Shown here one piece after another: positions 50,947 to 64,000 of a stretch of DNA of 64,000 nt. Made by a program: the position numbers and the translations under genes. Source of the DNA: Strigamia acuminata (taxonomy: Eukaryota; Arthropoda; Chilopoda; Geophilomorpha; Linotaeniidae). Below the pieces are notes generated by a model. It made no database searches and had not been told where the DNA came from. It saw nothing but the letters and a program-made list of their open reading frames with translations. The first letter of the stretch is position 1, and every line of letters begins with the position of its first letter. The stretch lies in contig OX442314.1 of assembly GCA_949358305.1 (NCBI GenBank), forward strand, positions 34,901,608 to 34,965,607. Direction: 5' to 3'.

Positions 50947-53900
50947 ATTGTCAAAAAAAAATTTAGAAATTTGTCAAAAAAATATTTAGAAATTTGTCAA
51001 AAAAATTTTAGAAATTTTTTCAAAAAAAAATTTCGAAATTTGGTCAAAATTTATCAAAAAAAATGGGAATTTTTTCAAAATTTAGCAAAAAAAATGGGAA
51101 TTTTTTCAAAATTTAGCAAAAAAATTGAGAATTTGGTTTGAAATTTACAAAAACCGTTTGAAATTCACATCAAACCAAATTCTCAATTTTTTTGCTAAAT
51201 TTTGAAAAAATTCTCAATTTTTTGCTAAACTTTGAAAAAATCTCAATTTTTTTGCTGAATTTTGAAAAAAATCTCAATTTTTTTCTGAATTTTGAAAAAA
51301 ATTGAGATTTTTTGCTAAATTTTGAAAAAAATCTCAATTTTTTTGCTAAATTTTGAAAAAATCTCAATTTTTTTGCTGAATTTTGAAAAAAATTGAGATT
51401 TTTTGCTAAATTTTGAAAAAAATCTCAATTTTTTTGCTAAATTTTGAAAAAATCTCAATTTTTTTGCTGAATTTTGAAAAAAATTGAGATTTTTTGCTAA
51501 ATTTTGAAAAAAATCTCAATTTTTTTGCTAAATTTTGAAAAAATCTCAATTTTTTTGCTAAATTTTGAAAAAATCTCAATTCTTTTCTGAATTTTGAAAA
51601 AAATCTCAATTTTTTGCTAAATTTTGAAAAAAATCTCAATTTTTTTGCTGAATTTTGAAAAAAATCTCAATTTTTTTGCTGAATTTTGAAAAAAAATCTC
51701 AATTTTTTGCTAAATTTTGAAAAAATTCTCAATTTTTTGCTAAACTTTGAAAAAATCTCAATTTTTTTGCTGAATTTTGAAAAAAATCTCAATTTTTTTC
51801 TGAATTTTGAAAAAAATTGAGATTTTTTGCTAAATTTTGAAAAAAATCTCAATTTTTTTGCTAAATTTTGAAAAAATCTCAATTTTTTTGCTGAATTTTG
51901 AAAAAAATTGAGATTTTTGGCTAAATTTTGAAAAAAATCTCAATTTTTTTGCTAAATTTTGAAAAAATCTCAATTTTTTTGCTGAATTTTGAAAAAAATT
52001 GAGATTTTTTGCTAAATTTTGAAAAAAATCTCAATTTTTTTGCTAAATTTTGAAAAAATCTCAATTTTTTTGCTAAATTTTGAAAAAATCTCAATTCTTT
52101 TCTGAATTTTGAAAAAAATCTCAATTTTTTGCTAAATTTTGAAAAAAATCTCAATTTTTTTGCTGAATTTTGAAAAAAATTGAGATTTTTTGCTAAATTT
52201 TGAAAAAATCTCAATTTTTTTGCTGAATTTTGAAAAAATCTCAATTTTTTTGCTGAATTTTGAAAAAAATTGAGATTTTTTGCTAAATTTTGAAAAAAAT
52301 CTCAATTTTTTTGCTAAATTTTGAAAAAATCTCAATTTTTTTGCTGAATTTTGAAAAAAATTGAGATTTTTTGCTAAATTTTGAAAAAAATCTCAATTTT
52401 TTTGCTAAATTTTGAAAAAATCTCAATTTTTTTGCTAAATTTTGAAAAAATCTCAATTCTTTTCTGAATTTTGAAAAAAATCTCAATTTTTTTCTGAATT
52501 TTGAAAAAAATTGAGATTTTTTGCTAAATTTTGAAAAAAATCTCAATTTTTTTGCTAAATTTTGAAAAAATCTCAATTTTTTTGCTGAATTTTGAAAAAA
52601 ATTGAGATTTTTTGCTAAATTTTGAAAAAAATCTCAATTTTTTTGCTAAATTTTGAAAAAATCTCAATTTTTTTGCTGAATTTTGAAAAAATCTCAATTT
52701 TTTTGCTGAATTTTGAAAAAATCTCAATTTTTTTGCTGAATTTTGAAAAAAATTGAGATTTTTTGCTAAATTTTGAAAAAAATCTCAATTTTTTTGCTAA
52801 ATTTTGAAAAAATCTCAATTTTTTTGCTGAATTTTGAAAAAAATTGAGATTTTTTGCTAAATTTTGAAAAAAATCTCAATTTTTTTGCTAAATTTTGAAA
52901 AAATCTCAATTTTTTTGCTGAATTTTGAAAAAATCTCAATTTTTTTGCTGAATTTTGAAAAAATCTCAATTTTTTTGCTGAATTTTGAAAAAAATTGAGA
53001 TTTTTTGCTAAATTTTGAAAAAAATCTCAATTTTTTTGCTAAATTTTGAAAAAATCTCAATTTTTTTGCTGAATTTTGAAAAAAATTGAGATTTTTTGCT
53101 AAATTTTGAAAAAAATCTCAATTTTTTTGCTAAATTTTGAAAAAATCTCAATTTTTTTGCTAAATTTTGAAAAAATCTCAATTCTTTTCTGAATTTTGAA
53201 AAAAATCTCAATTTTTTTCTGAATTTTGAAAAAAATTGAGATTTTTTGCTAAATTTTGAAAAAAATCTCAATTTTTTTGCTAAATTTTGAAAAAATCTCA
53301 ATTTTTTTGCTGAATTTTGAAAAAAATTGAGATTTTTTGCTAAATTTTGAAAAAAATCTCAATTTTTTTGCTAAATTTTGAAAAAATCTCAATTTTTTTG
53401 CTGAATTTTGAAAAAAATTGAGATTTTTTGCTAAATTTTGAAAAAAATCTCAATTTTTTTGCTAAATTTTGAAAAAATCTCAATTTTTTTGCTAAATTTT
53501 GAAAAAATCTCAATTCTTTTCTGAATTTTGAAAAAAATCTCAATTTTTTGCTAAATTTTGAAAAAAATCTCAATTTTTTTGCTGAATTTTGAAAAAAATC
53601 TCAATTTTTTTGCTGAATTTTGAAAAAAAATCTCAATTTTTTGCTAAATTTTGAAAAAATTCTCAATTTTTTGCTAAACTTTGAAAAAATCTCAATTTTT
53701 TTGCTGAATTTTGAAAAAAATCTCAATTTTTTTCTGAATTTTGAAAAAAATTGAGATTTTTTGCTAAATTTTGAAAAAAATCTCAATTTTTTTGCTAAAT
53801 TTTGAAAAAATCTCAATTTTTTTGCTGAATTTTGAAAAAAATTGAGATTTTTGGCTAAATTTTGAAAAAAATCTCAATTTTTTTGCTAAATTTTGAAAAA

Positions 53901-54382
53901 ATCTCAATTTTTTTGCTGAATTTTGAAAAAAATTGAGATTTTTTGCTAAATTTTGAAAAAAATCTCAATTTTTTTGCTAAATTTTGAAAAAATCTCAATT
54001 TTTTTGCTAAATTTTGAAAAAATCTCAATTCTTTTCTGAATTTTGAAAAAAATCTCAATTTTTTGCTAAATTTTGAAAAAAATCTCAATTTTTTTGCTGA
54101 ATTTTGAAAAAAATCTCAATTTTTTTGCTGAATTTTGAAAAAAAATCTCAATTTTTTGCTAAATTTTGAAAAAAATCTCAATTTTTTTGCTAAATTTTGA
54201 AAAAATTCTAATTTTTTTTGCTAAATTTTGACCAAATTTCTAAATTTTTTTTGACAAATTTCTAAATTTTTTTTGTGAAATTTTTAAATTTTGTTTTTGA
54301 AATTTTTAAATTTTTTTTGTGAAATTTCTAAAAAAAATTTTCTCAAATTTCTACAATTATTTTTGTCAAGTTTCTACCAATC
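50947..54382. repeat. satA satellite array, unit 9 (3,436 bp)
   Basis: Same length as unit 3, with the same 242-bp sub-repeats (52524 and 52766) and a 1,934-bp spacing (51667 to 53601). Confidence 0.93.
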
Positions 54383-54707
54383 TTTGTCAAGTTTCTACCA
54401 ATTTTTCCTCTCTTTACTGATTTATTTTTACTGTTAAAAGTTGTCAAAATTTATATTTTTACCGTTTAAAACCGCAAAAATATACTTTTTCATCTTTTAA
54501 AATCGCCAAAATAAACTTTTTCACCGCTTAAAATCGCCAAAACTTAATTTTTAAGTCAAGAGATGCATCGGAATAATGTGTTTACGATGAAGTTATTACA
54601 ATAAAATGTCGAAAGGCCTATTTTAATTGTCATTTAATTCATTTTAATTGCTGAACATGTCTTACAAATTATTTTTCTTTTAAAAATGCATAAATATAAA
54701 ATTGTCA

Positions 54708-56140
54708 TTAATAAATCTGAACTCTCGAATTCTCAAAATCAACAACAACAATCTTTCCTTCCGGCGACACACAAACATCTGACGGACGATTAAACTCGCC
54801 AACCCCAGACCCATTCCCACCAAAAGCATGCAAGAAACGTCCATTACTGTCGAATATTTGAATCCTGTGATTCTTACTGTCCACAACAACAACGTTCCCT
54901 TCGCCATCGACCGCAATCCCCGACGGTCTATTAAACTGACCGACATCTTCCCCCAAACTCCCAATTATCTTCGAGCACGTCGCCAAATCGGACATTAAAA
55001 CATTGATGTAATGAAAATCAAAATCCGAGACCAAAATCTCGTCGTCGTGAGTAAAACAAATGCCCCTCGGTGAATTGAAAATATGCGCCGAACAAACGCT
55101 CAAAAACTGACCGCTAAAATCGAACAACTGCACCCGATGGTTGCGGCTATCGGCGACCAAAATCTGATGCGCCGAGTTCACAGCCACGTCCCACGGGTAA
55201 TTCAACTGCCCATTACCCGTGCCCAGTGTCCCGAACGTGCGCACAAACTCCCCGCTCAGCGTAAACAGTTGAACGCGATGATTATCCTTGTCCACGACAA
55301 TAATTCGGCAATATCGCTCGTCCACGGTCACTCCTACCGGCAAATTGAATTGTCCTTCGTCCGAGCCGTGCGCGCCGAATTTGAACAAGAACTGGCCGTT
55401 GATGTTGAACACCTGCACTCTGTGGTTGCTTCGGTCCGCGACTATTATTCGACTCTCGGCGTCGCAGCACACGCCCCACGGCCTGCTGAACTCGCCGTCG
55501 CCGTCGCCTTTGAGGCCGAACACGGCCACCGGGCTGATAATTTTGGTCAGGTCGCGAACGTGCACGTGGACGGTCAGTGGGCTGTTTGCGACGTGTTGGT
55601 TGAGGATTTTCACCGATATGTTGATCGTCCCGACGCTGGTGGGGATGTATCTGACGAGGAATTTGGTTCTGTGGCCATCTTGAGGGATTAGATGGAAATT
55701 GTCGACTTTGTCGCATTGGATGCTCACGAAGCTTTGGTCGAGCGGCGTGGGTTCGTTGGAGACGTCTCGGACGTGGATCGTGAAGGTTGAGAATTGGTTA
55801 ATGACTGATTTGTTGGTTTCTTGGTTCATTACGAGGCAGAGTGGGGGATACGGGAATGAGAGTGTCGTGCCGTCGGGGTGGTTGATGAACGGCAGGCGAC
55901 GTTGGTTATGGTTGGTGGTCGGCTGGCGGGGTTGCTTGATGAACGGAAAGAGTTTTTGCACGAGTTGGTTGATGAGCGGTCGGAGTTGTCGCACGAATTG
56001 CTCGATGTGATGCTTGCTGTTGTAGATGTCGACTACTACTTCGGAGCGGTCTAGGAGTGTCTTGCAGGTGACGTATTTTTGAATTATCATGTAGACGTAT
56101 GGTAGTATGTCGTCGCATATGTGAAATTTCAAAGGACTAT
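54708..56140 (-). CDS. Filamin-NHL exon, copy 10
   Basis: Protein identical to copy 1; intact. Counterpart of copy 4. Confidence 0.87.
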
Positions 56141-57238
56141 CTGTTTAAATAAAAATAAAAATAATAAATTAGATTCAATTTTGTACACATTAAAATCGCC
56201 AAAATATAGTCTACTTTTTTTTTTTACCGTTTATAATATCAAAATTTACTTTTTCATCCATTAAAATGGGCAAAATTTATATTTTTACCGTTTATAATAT
56301 CAAAATTTAAAATGGGCAAAATTTACTTGTTAAGCGTTTTAAATCGCTTAAGATTTACTGTTTTATTAGTAAAGAGAGGAAGTTGCAGCTGTTCGGTGTG
56401 TTTCTGAGGTTCTTGTGGTCGCTGTTAGTGGACGAGGAAAGAGACAGACGTGCACACGTTGTTTTATTTTGCAGCATCCACGATGGGCGAGAGAGAGGGA
56501 GAGAACTCGTACTTGTTGCGCACTCTAGCGAGTAAATAGTGCAATAGTGAATAAAATAGTAAAAAGCTGAGGTGATGATCTGTGATCTTGGAGTGATGCT
56601 GAAAACGTCATATTCGTTACTTGTTCCAAGATTAACATGTAATTTAATGTTAAATAAGTATATTTGTAGATAGGAACAAAACAGTATATTATTATACATA
56701 TAGGTATAGGTCTGTATGTATACAAGTACCCTGGTATATATAGTGTAGTCTATTTAAAGTTGTTGTGCGCAGACATGGTGCCATTTGTTCATGTGAGCTA
56801 GTCGTGTGCGGAGCTCGAGCGAGGCGAGGCGAGGCGAGGCGAGGCGAGGCGAGGATCCGATCCATTTTAATCTCATTTACATTTGAATTGGTTTGTACTT
56901 TGATTTGGTTTAAAATTTCAGATGACATTTGATTTCTTTTTGTATTTGTATTTGATTTGGGATGGATGGATGGATTGATGAGTAAGCCTATTTGTGTTAT
57001 CGGTTATCGGTAACTTAGGAGTTTGGCAGGTGCGGACCTCGCTCGCTCGCTCGCTCGCTCGCTCGGACGAGACGAGACAAGGTAATTTTCTCATTTATCG
57101 TGACTCTACTCGAGTGAATTCGGCCGTTGGTTAAGTTGTTTGAATTTGAATTTGAATTTTACATCAGATTTTGATGAATTGCGAGTTTATTTCTGCATGA
57201 TTTTGATGAAATTCAAGTGAATTTCAAACGGTTTTTGT
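56141..57238. other. Unit 10 spacer (class C)
   Basis: Same length as the unit 4 spacer (1,098 bp), with (GCGAG)7 and (CGCT)6. Confidence 0.5.
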
Positions 57239-60200
57239 ATTGTCAAAAAAAAATTTAGAAATTTGTCAAAAAAATATTTAGAAATTTGTCAAAAAAATTT
57301 TAGAAATTTTTTCAAAAAAAAATTTCGAAATTTGGTCAAAATTTATCAAAAAAAATGGGAATTTTTTCAAAATTTAGCAAAAAAAATGGGAATTTTTTCA
57401 AAATTTAGCAAAAAAAATGGGAATTTTTTCAAAATTTAGCAAAAAAATTGAGAATTTGGTTTGAAATTTACAAAAACCGTTTGAAATTCACATCAAACCA
57501 AATTCTCAATTTTTTTGCTAAATTTTGAAAAAATTCTCAATTTTTTGCTAAACTTTGAAAAAATCTCAATTTTTTTGCTGAATTTTGAAAAAAATCTCAA
57601 TTTTTTTCTGAATTTTGAAAAAAATTGAGATTTTTTGCTAAATTTTGAAAAAAATCTCAATTTTTTTGCTAAATTTTGAAAAAATCTCAATTTTTTTGCT
57701 GAATTTTGAAAAAAATTGAGATTTTTTGCTAAATTTTGAAAAAAATCTCAATTTTTTTGCTAAATTTTGAAAAAATCTCAATTTTTTTGCTGAATTTTGA
57801 AAAAAATTGAGATTTTTTGCTAAATTTTGAAAAAAATCTCAATTTTTTTGCTAAATTTTGAAAAAATCTCAATTTTTTTGCTAAATTTTGAAAAAATCTC
57901 AATTCTTTTCTGAATTTTGAAAAAAATCTCAATTTTTTGCTAAATTTTGAAAAAAATCTCAATTTTTTTGCTGAATTTTGAAAAAAATCTCAATTTTTTT
58001 GCTGAATTTTGAAAAAAAATCTCAATTTTTTGCTAAATTTTGAAAAAATTCTCAATTTTTTGCTAAACTTTGAAAAAATCTCAATTTTTTTGCTGAATTT
58101 TGAAAAAAATCTCAATTTTTTTCTGAATTTTGAAAAAAATTGAGATTTTTTGCTAAATTTTGAAAAAAATCTCAATTTTTTTGCTAAATTTTGAAAAAAT
58201 CTCAATTTTTTTGCTGAATTTTGAAAAAAATTGAGATTTTTGGCTAAATTTTGAAAAAAATCTCAATTTTTTTGCTAAATTTTGAAAAAATCTCAATTTT
58301 TTTGCTGAATTTTGAAAAAAATTGAGATTTTTTGCTAAATTTTGAAAAAAATCTCAATTTTTTTGCTAAATTTTGAAAAAATCTCAATTTTTTTGCTGAA
58401 TTTTGAAAAAAATTGAGATTTTTTGCTAAATTTTGAAAAAAATCTCAATTTTTTTGCTAAATTTTGAAAAAATCTCAATTTTTTTGCTAAATTTTGAAAA
58501 AATCTCAATTCTTTTCTGAATTTTGAAAAAAATCTCAATTTTTTGCTAAATTTTGAAAAAAATCTCAATTTTTTTGCTGAATTTTGAAAAAAATCTCAAT
58601 TTTTTTGCTGAATTTTGAAAAAAAATCTCAATTTTTTGCTAAATTTTGAAAAAATTCTCAATTTTTTGCTAAACTTTGAAAAAATCTCAATTTTTTTGCT
58701 GAATTTTGAAAAAAATCTCAATTTTTTTCTGAATTTTGAAAAAAATTGAGATTTTTTGCTAAATTTTGAAAAAAATCTCAATTTTTTTGCTAAATTTTGA
58801 AAAAATCTCAATTTTTTTGCTGAATTTTGAAAAAAATTGAGATTTTTGGCTAAATTTTGAAAAAAATCTCAATTTTTTTGCTAAATTTTGAAAAAATCTC
58901 AATTTTTTTGCTGAATTTTGAAAAAAATTGAGATTTTTTGCTAAATTTTGAAAAAAATCTCAATTTTTTTGCTAAATTTTGAAAAAATCTCAATTTTTTT
59001 GCTAAATTTTGAAAAAATCTCAATTCTTTTCTGAATTTTGAAAAAAATCTCAATTTTTTGCTAAATTTTGAAAAAAATCTCAATTTTTTTGCTGAATTTT
59101 GAAAAAAATTGAGATTTTTTGCTAAATTTTGAAAAAATCTCAATTTTTTTGCTGAATTTTGAAAAAATCTCAATTTTTTTGCTGAATTTTGAAAAAAATT
59201 GAGATTTTTTGCTAAATTTTGAAAAAAATCTCAATTTTTTTGCTAAATTTTGAAAAAATCTCAATTTTTTTGCTGAATTTTGAAAAAAATTGAGATTTTT
59301 TGCTAAATTTTGAAAAAAATCTCAATTTTTTTGCTAAATTTTGAAAAAATCTCAATTTTTTTGCTAAATTTTGAAAAAATCTCAATTCTTTTCTGAATTT
59401 TGAAAAAAATCTCAATTTTTTTCTGAATTTTGAAAAAAATTGAGATTTTTTGCTAAATTTTGAAAAAAATCTCAATTTTTTTGCTAAATTTTGAAAAAAT
59501 CTCAATTTTTTTGCTGAATTTTGAAAAAAATTGAGATTTTTTGCTAAATTTTGAAAAAAATCTCAATTTTTTTGCTAAATTTTGAAAAAATCTCAATTTT
59601 TTTGCTGAATTTTGAAAAAAATTGAGATTTTTTGCTAAATTTTGAAAAAAATCTCAATTTTTTTGCTAAATTTTGAAAAAATCTCAATTTTTTTGCTAAA
59701 TTTTGAAAAAATCTCAATTCTTTTCTGAATTTTGAAAAAAATCTCAATTTTTTGCTAAATTTTGAAAAAAATCTCAATTTTTTTGCTGAATTTTGAAAAA
59801 AATCTCAATTTTTTTGCTGAATTTTGAAAAAAAATCTCAATTTTTTGCTAAATTTTGAAAAAATTCTCAATTTTTTGCTAAACTTTGAAAAAATCTCAAT
59901 TTTTTTGCTGAATTTTGAAAAAAATCTCAATTTTTTTCTGAATTTTGAAAAAAATTGAGATTTTTTGCTAAATTTTGAAAAAAATCTCAATTTTTTTGCT
60001 AAATTTTGAAAAAATCTCAATTTTTTTGCTGAATTTTGAAAAAAATTGAGATTTTTGGCTAAATTTTGAAAAAAATCTCAATTTTTTTGCTAAATTTTGA
60101 AAAAATCTCAATTTTTTTGCTGAATTTTGAAAAAAATTGAGATTTTTTGCTAAATTTTGAAAAAAATCTCAATTTTTTTGCTAAATTTTGAAAAAATCTC

Positions 60201-61795
60201 AATTTTTTTGCTAAATTTTGAAAAAATCTCAATTCTTTTCTGAATTTTGAAAAAAATCTCAATTTTTTGCTAAATTTTGAAAAAAATCTCAATTTTTTTG
60301 CTGAATTTTGAAAAAAATTGAGATTTTTTGCTAAATTTTGAAAAAATCTCAATTTTTTTGCTGAATTTTGAAAAAATCTCAATTTTTTTGCTGAATTTTG
60401 AAAAAAATTGAGATTTTTTGCTAAATTTTGAAAAAAATCTCAATTTTTTTGCTAAATTTTGAAAAAATCTCAATTTTTTTGCTGAATTTTGAAAAAAATT
60501 GAGATTTTTTGCTAAATTTTGAAAAAAATCTCAATTTTTTTGCTAAATTTTGAAAAAATCTCAATTTTTTTGCTAAATTTTGAAAAAATCTCAATTCTTT
60601 TCTGAATTTTGAAAAAAATCTCAATTTTTTTCTGAATTTTGAAAAAAATTGAGATTTTTTGCTAAATTTTGAAAAAAATCTCAATTTTTTTGCTAAATTT
60701 TGAAAAAATCTCAATTTTTTTGCTGAATTTTGAAAAAAATTGAGATTTTTTGCTAAATTTTGAAAAAAATCTCAATTTTTTTGCTAAATTTTGAAAAAAT
60801 CTCAATTTTTTTGCTGAATTTTGAAAAAAATTGAGATTTTTTGCTAAATTTTGAAAAAAATCTCAATTTTTTTGCTAAATTTTGAAAAAATCTCAATTTT
60901 TTTGCTAAATTTTGAAAAAATCTCAATTCTTTTCTGAATTTTGAAAAAAATCTCAATTTTTTGCTAAATTTTGAAAAAAATCTCAATTTTTTTGCTGAAT
61001 TTTGAAAAAAATCTCAATTTTTTTGCTGAATTTTGAAAAAAAATCTCAATTTTTTGCTAAATTTTGAAAAAATTCTCAATTTTTTGCTAAACTTTGAAAA
61101 AATCTCAATTTTTTTGCTGAATTTTGAAAAAAATCTCAATTTTTTTCTGAATTTTGAAAAAAATTGAGATTTTTTGCTAAATTTTGAAAAAAATCTCAAT
61201 TTTTTTGCTAAATTTTGAAAAAATCTCAATTTTTTTGCTGAATTTTGAAAAAAATTGAGATTTTTGGCTAAATTTTGAAAAAAATCTCAATTTTTTTGCT
61301 AAATTTTGAAAAAATCTCAATTTTTTTGCTGAATTTTGAAAAAAATTGAGATTTTTTGCTAAATTTTGAAAAAAATCTCAATTTTTTTGCTAAATTTTGA
61401 AAAAATCTCAATTTTTTTGCTAAATTTTGAAAAAATCTCAATTCTTTTCTGAATTTTGAAAAAAATCTCAATTTTTTGCTAAATTTTGAAAAAAATCTCA
61501 ATTTTTTTGCTGAATTTTGAAAAAAATCTCAATTTTTTTGCTGAATTTTGAAAAAAAATCTCAATTTTTTGCTAAATTTTGAAAAAAATCTCAATTTTTT
61601 TGCTAAATTTTGAAAAAATTCTAATTTTTTTTGCTAAATTTTGACCAAATTTCTAAATTTTTTTTGACAAATTTCTAAATTTTTTTTGTGAAATTTTTAA
61701 ATTTTGTTTTTGAAATTTTTAAATTTTTTTTGTGAAATTTCTAAAAAAAATTTTCTCAAATTTCTACAATTATTTTTGTCAAGTTTCTACCAATC
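57239..61795. repeat. satA satellite array, unit 10 (4,557 bp)
   Basis: As unit 4 (606, 1,209 and 1,209-bp spacings at 57990, 58596, 59805 and 61014) plus one extra 31-bp block in the left flank. Confidence 0.93.
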
Positions 61796-62120
61796 TTTGT
61801 CAAGTTTCTACCAATTTTTCCTCTCTTTACTGATTTATTTTTACTGTTAAAAGTTGTCAAAATTTATATTTTTACCGTTTAAAACCGCAAAAATATACTT
61901 TTTCATCTTTTAAAATCGCCAAAATAAACTTTTTCACCGCTTAAAATCGCCAAAACTTAATTTTTAAGTCAAGAGATGCATCGGAATAATGTGTTTACGA
62001 TGAAGTTATTACAATAAAATGTCGAAAGGCCTATTTTAATTGTCATTTAATTCATTTTAATTGCTGAACATGTCTTACAAATTATTTTTCTTTTAAAAAT
62101 GCATAAATATAAAATTGTCA

Positions 62121-63553
62121 TTAATAAATCTGAACTCTCGAATTCTCAAAATCAACAACAACAATCTTTCCTTCCGGCGACACACAAACATCTGACGGAC
62201 GATTAAACTCGCCAACCCCAGACCCATTCCCACCAAAAGCATGCAAGAAACGTCCATTACTGTCGAATATTTGAATCCTGTGATTCTTACTGTCCACAAC
62301 AACAACGTTCCCTTCGCCATCGACCGCAATCCCCGACGGTCTATTAAACTGACCGACATCTTCCCCCAAACTCCCAATTATCTTCGAGCACGTCGCCAAA
62401 TCGGACATTAAAACATTGATGTAATGAAAATCAAAATCCGAGACCAAAATCTCGTCGTCGTGAGTAAAACAAATGCCCCTCGGTGAATTGAAAATATGCG
62501 CCGAACAAACGCTCAAAAACTGACCGCTAAAATCGAACAACTGCACCCGATGGTTGCGGCTATCGGCGACCAAAATCTGATGCGCCGAGTTCACAGCCAC
62601 GTCCCACGGGTAATTCAACTGCCCATTACCCGTGCCCAGTGTCCCGAACGTGCGCACAAACTCCCCGCTCAGCGTAAACAGTTGAACGCGATGATTATCC
62701 TTGTCCACGACAATAATTCGGCAATATCGCTCGTCCACGGTCACTCCTACCGGCAAATTGAATTGTCCTTCGTCCGAGCCGTGCGCGCCGAATTTGAACA
62801 AGAACTGGCCGTTGATGTTGAACACCTGCACTCTGTGGTTGCTTCGGTCCGCGACTATTATTCGACTCTCGGCGTCGCAGCACACGCCCCACGGCCTGCT
62901 GAACTCGCCGTCGCCGTCGCCTTTGAGGCCGAACACGGCCACCGGGCTGATAATTTTGGTCAGGTCGCGAACGTGCACGTGGACGGTCAGTGGGCTGTTT
63001 GCGACGTGTTGGTTGAGGATTTTCACCGATATGTTGATCGTCCCGACGCTGGTGGGGATGTATCTGACGAGGAATTTGGTTCTGTGGCCATCTTGAGGGA
63101 TTAGATGGAAATTGTCGACTTTGTCGCATTGGATGCTCACGAAGCTTTGGTCGAGCGGCGTGGGTTCGTTGGAGACGTCTCGGACGTGGATCGTGAAGGT
63201 TGAGAATTGGTTAATGACTGATTTGTTGGTTTCTTGGTTCATTACGAGGCAGAGTGGGGGATACGGGAATGAGAGTGTCGTGCCGTCGGGGTGGTTGATG
63301 AACGGCAGGCGACGTTGGTTATGGTTGGTGGTCGGCTGGCGGGGTTGCTTGATGAACGGAAAGAGTTTTTGCACGAGTTGGTTGATGAGCGGTCGGAGTT
63401 GTCGCACGAATTGCTCGATGTGATGCTTGCTGTTGTAGATGTCGACTACTACTTCGGAGCGGTCTAGGAGTGTCTTGCAGGTGACGTATTTTTGAATTAT
63501 CATGTAGACGTATGGTAGTATGTCGTCGCATATGTGAAATTTCAAAGGACTAT
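62121..63553 (-). CDS. Filamin-NHL exon, copy 11
   Basis: Protein identical to copy 1; intact. Counterpart of copy 5. Confidence 0.87.
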
Positions 63554-64000
63554 CTGTTTAAATAAAAATAAAAATAATAAATTAGATTCAATTTTGTACA
63601 CATTAAAATCGCCAAAATATAGTCTACTTTTTTTTTTTACCGTTTATAATATCAAAATTTACTTTTCATCCATTAAAATTGCCAAAATTTACTTCTTAAG
63701 CGTTTAAAATCGCCACAATTTTCTTCTTAGCAGTTTAAAATCGCCAAAATTTACTTTTTCATCCATTAAAATGGGCAAAATTTATATTTTTACCGTTTAT
63801 AATATCAAAATTTAAAATGGGCAAAATTTACTTGTTAAGCGTTTTAAATCGCTTAAGATTTACTGTTTTATTAGTAAAGAGAGGAAGTTGCAGCTGTTCG
63901 GTGTGTTTCTGAGGTTCTTGTGGTCGCTGTTAGTGGACGAGGAAAGAGACAGACGTGCACACGTTGTTTTATTTTGCAGCATCCACGATGGGCGAGAGAG
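63554..64000. other. Unit 11 spacer (class B), cut by window end
   Basis: Intermediate 31-bp repeat block as in units 3, 5 and 9. The window ends inside the + strand MGERE frame. The array clearly continues beyond. Confidence 0.5.

Larger units (their letters stand above)
48002..64000. repeat. 29-kb superblock, second copy (units 9-11, cut by window end)
   Basis: Repeats units 3, 4 and part of 5. The only length difference seen is 31 extra bases in unit 10, a third ATGGGAATTTTTTC block near 57391-57421. Confidence 0.85.

Noticed and set aside
10460-61501. Many 60-120-codon open frames rich in RFFSKFSKK or NFEKNLNF across the satA arrays
   Set aside because: They follow from a 30-bp monomer being a multiple of three. 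They occur on both strands and have no start context or domain; they are repeat artefacts.

Overview
The window is animal genomic DNA, most likely from an invertebrate and plausibly an arthropod. It is AT-rich, has GT-AG introns, carries Elongin C and TRIM-type Filamin-NHL coding sequence, contains a Tc1/mariner-type MITE, and has long AT-rich satellite arrays. No bacterial or viral feature was seen. The species cannot be fixed from the sequence alone.

Layout. Positions 1-2448 hold the 3' part of a two-exon gene on the + strand. It encodes a His/Pro-rich protein with two furin-like basic sites that I could not assign to a family. A 242-bp MITE lies just after its stop codon. Positions 2734-5540 are intergenic with degenerate repeats. 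From 5541 to the end, the window is one tandem array of 11 units (the last is cut by the window edge). Each unit carries, on the - strand, the same ~1.43-kb exon encoding a Filamin/ABP280 domain plus six NHL repeats, as in the TRIM71/LIN-41/Wech type. Behind this exon come an AT-rich ~31-bp repeat block, a spacer with 5-bp and 4-bp microsatellites, and a second satellite (satA, 30-31-bp monomer) of 0.8 to 4.6 kb. Units 1 and 2 also carry a small intronless Elongin C-like gene; units 3-11 lack that block. The 11 Filamin-NHL proteins are identical except for one substitution in copy 2 (G439A) and one in copy 6 (P128A).

The array is organised on several nested scales: 30/31-bp monomers, ~242-bp and 1,209-bp higher-order repeats inside satA, gene units of 3.7-7.4 kb, and a 29,013-bp superblock (units 3-8) that starts again at unit 9. 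Unit 2 carries a 103-bp patch with 12 substitutions, 11 of its 12 altered bases falling in or beside otherwise silent codon changes and only one residue altered. This points to gene conversion from a diverged but protein-conserving paralogue. Each satA array opens with a perfect 42-bp inverted repeat and ends in a mirrored copy of its left flank, so the arrays resemble foldback elements.

Function. Both co-amplified gene types belong to families linked to ubiquitin ligases or post-transcriptional control. No RING, B-box or full coiled coil is visible in the array, so the Filamin-NHL copies are either last exons of truncated genes or RING-less proteins. Whether any copy is expressed cannot be told from sequence. 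Near-identity at the 29-kb scale could also reflect an assembly duplication, and this should be ruled out first.
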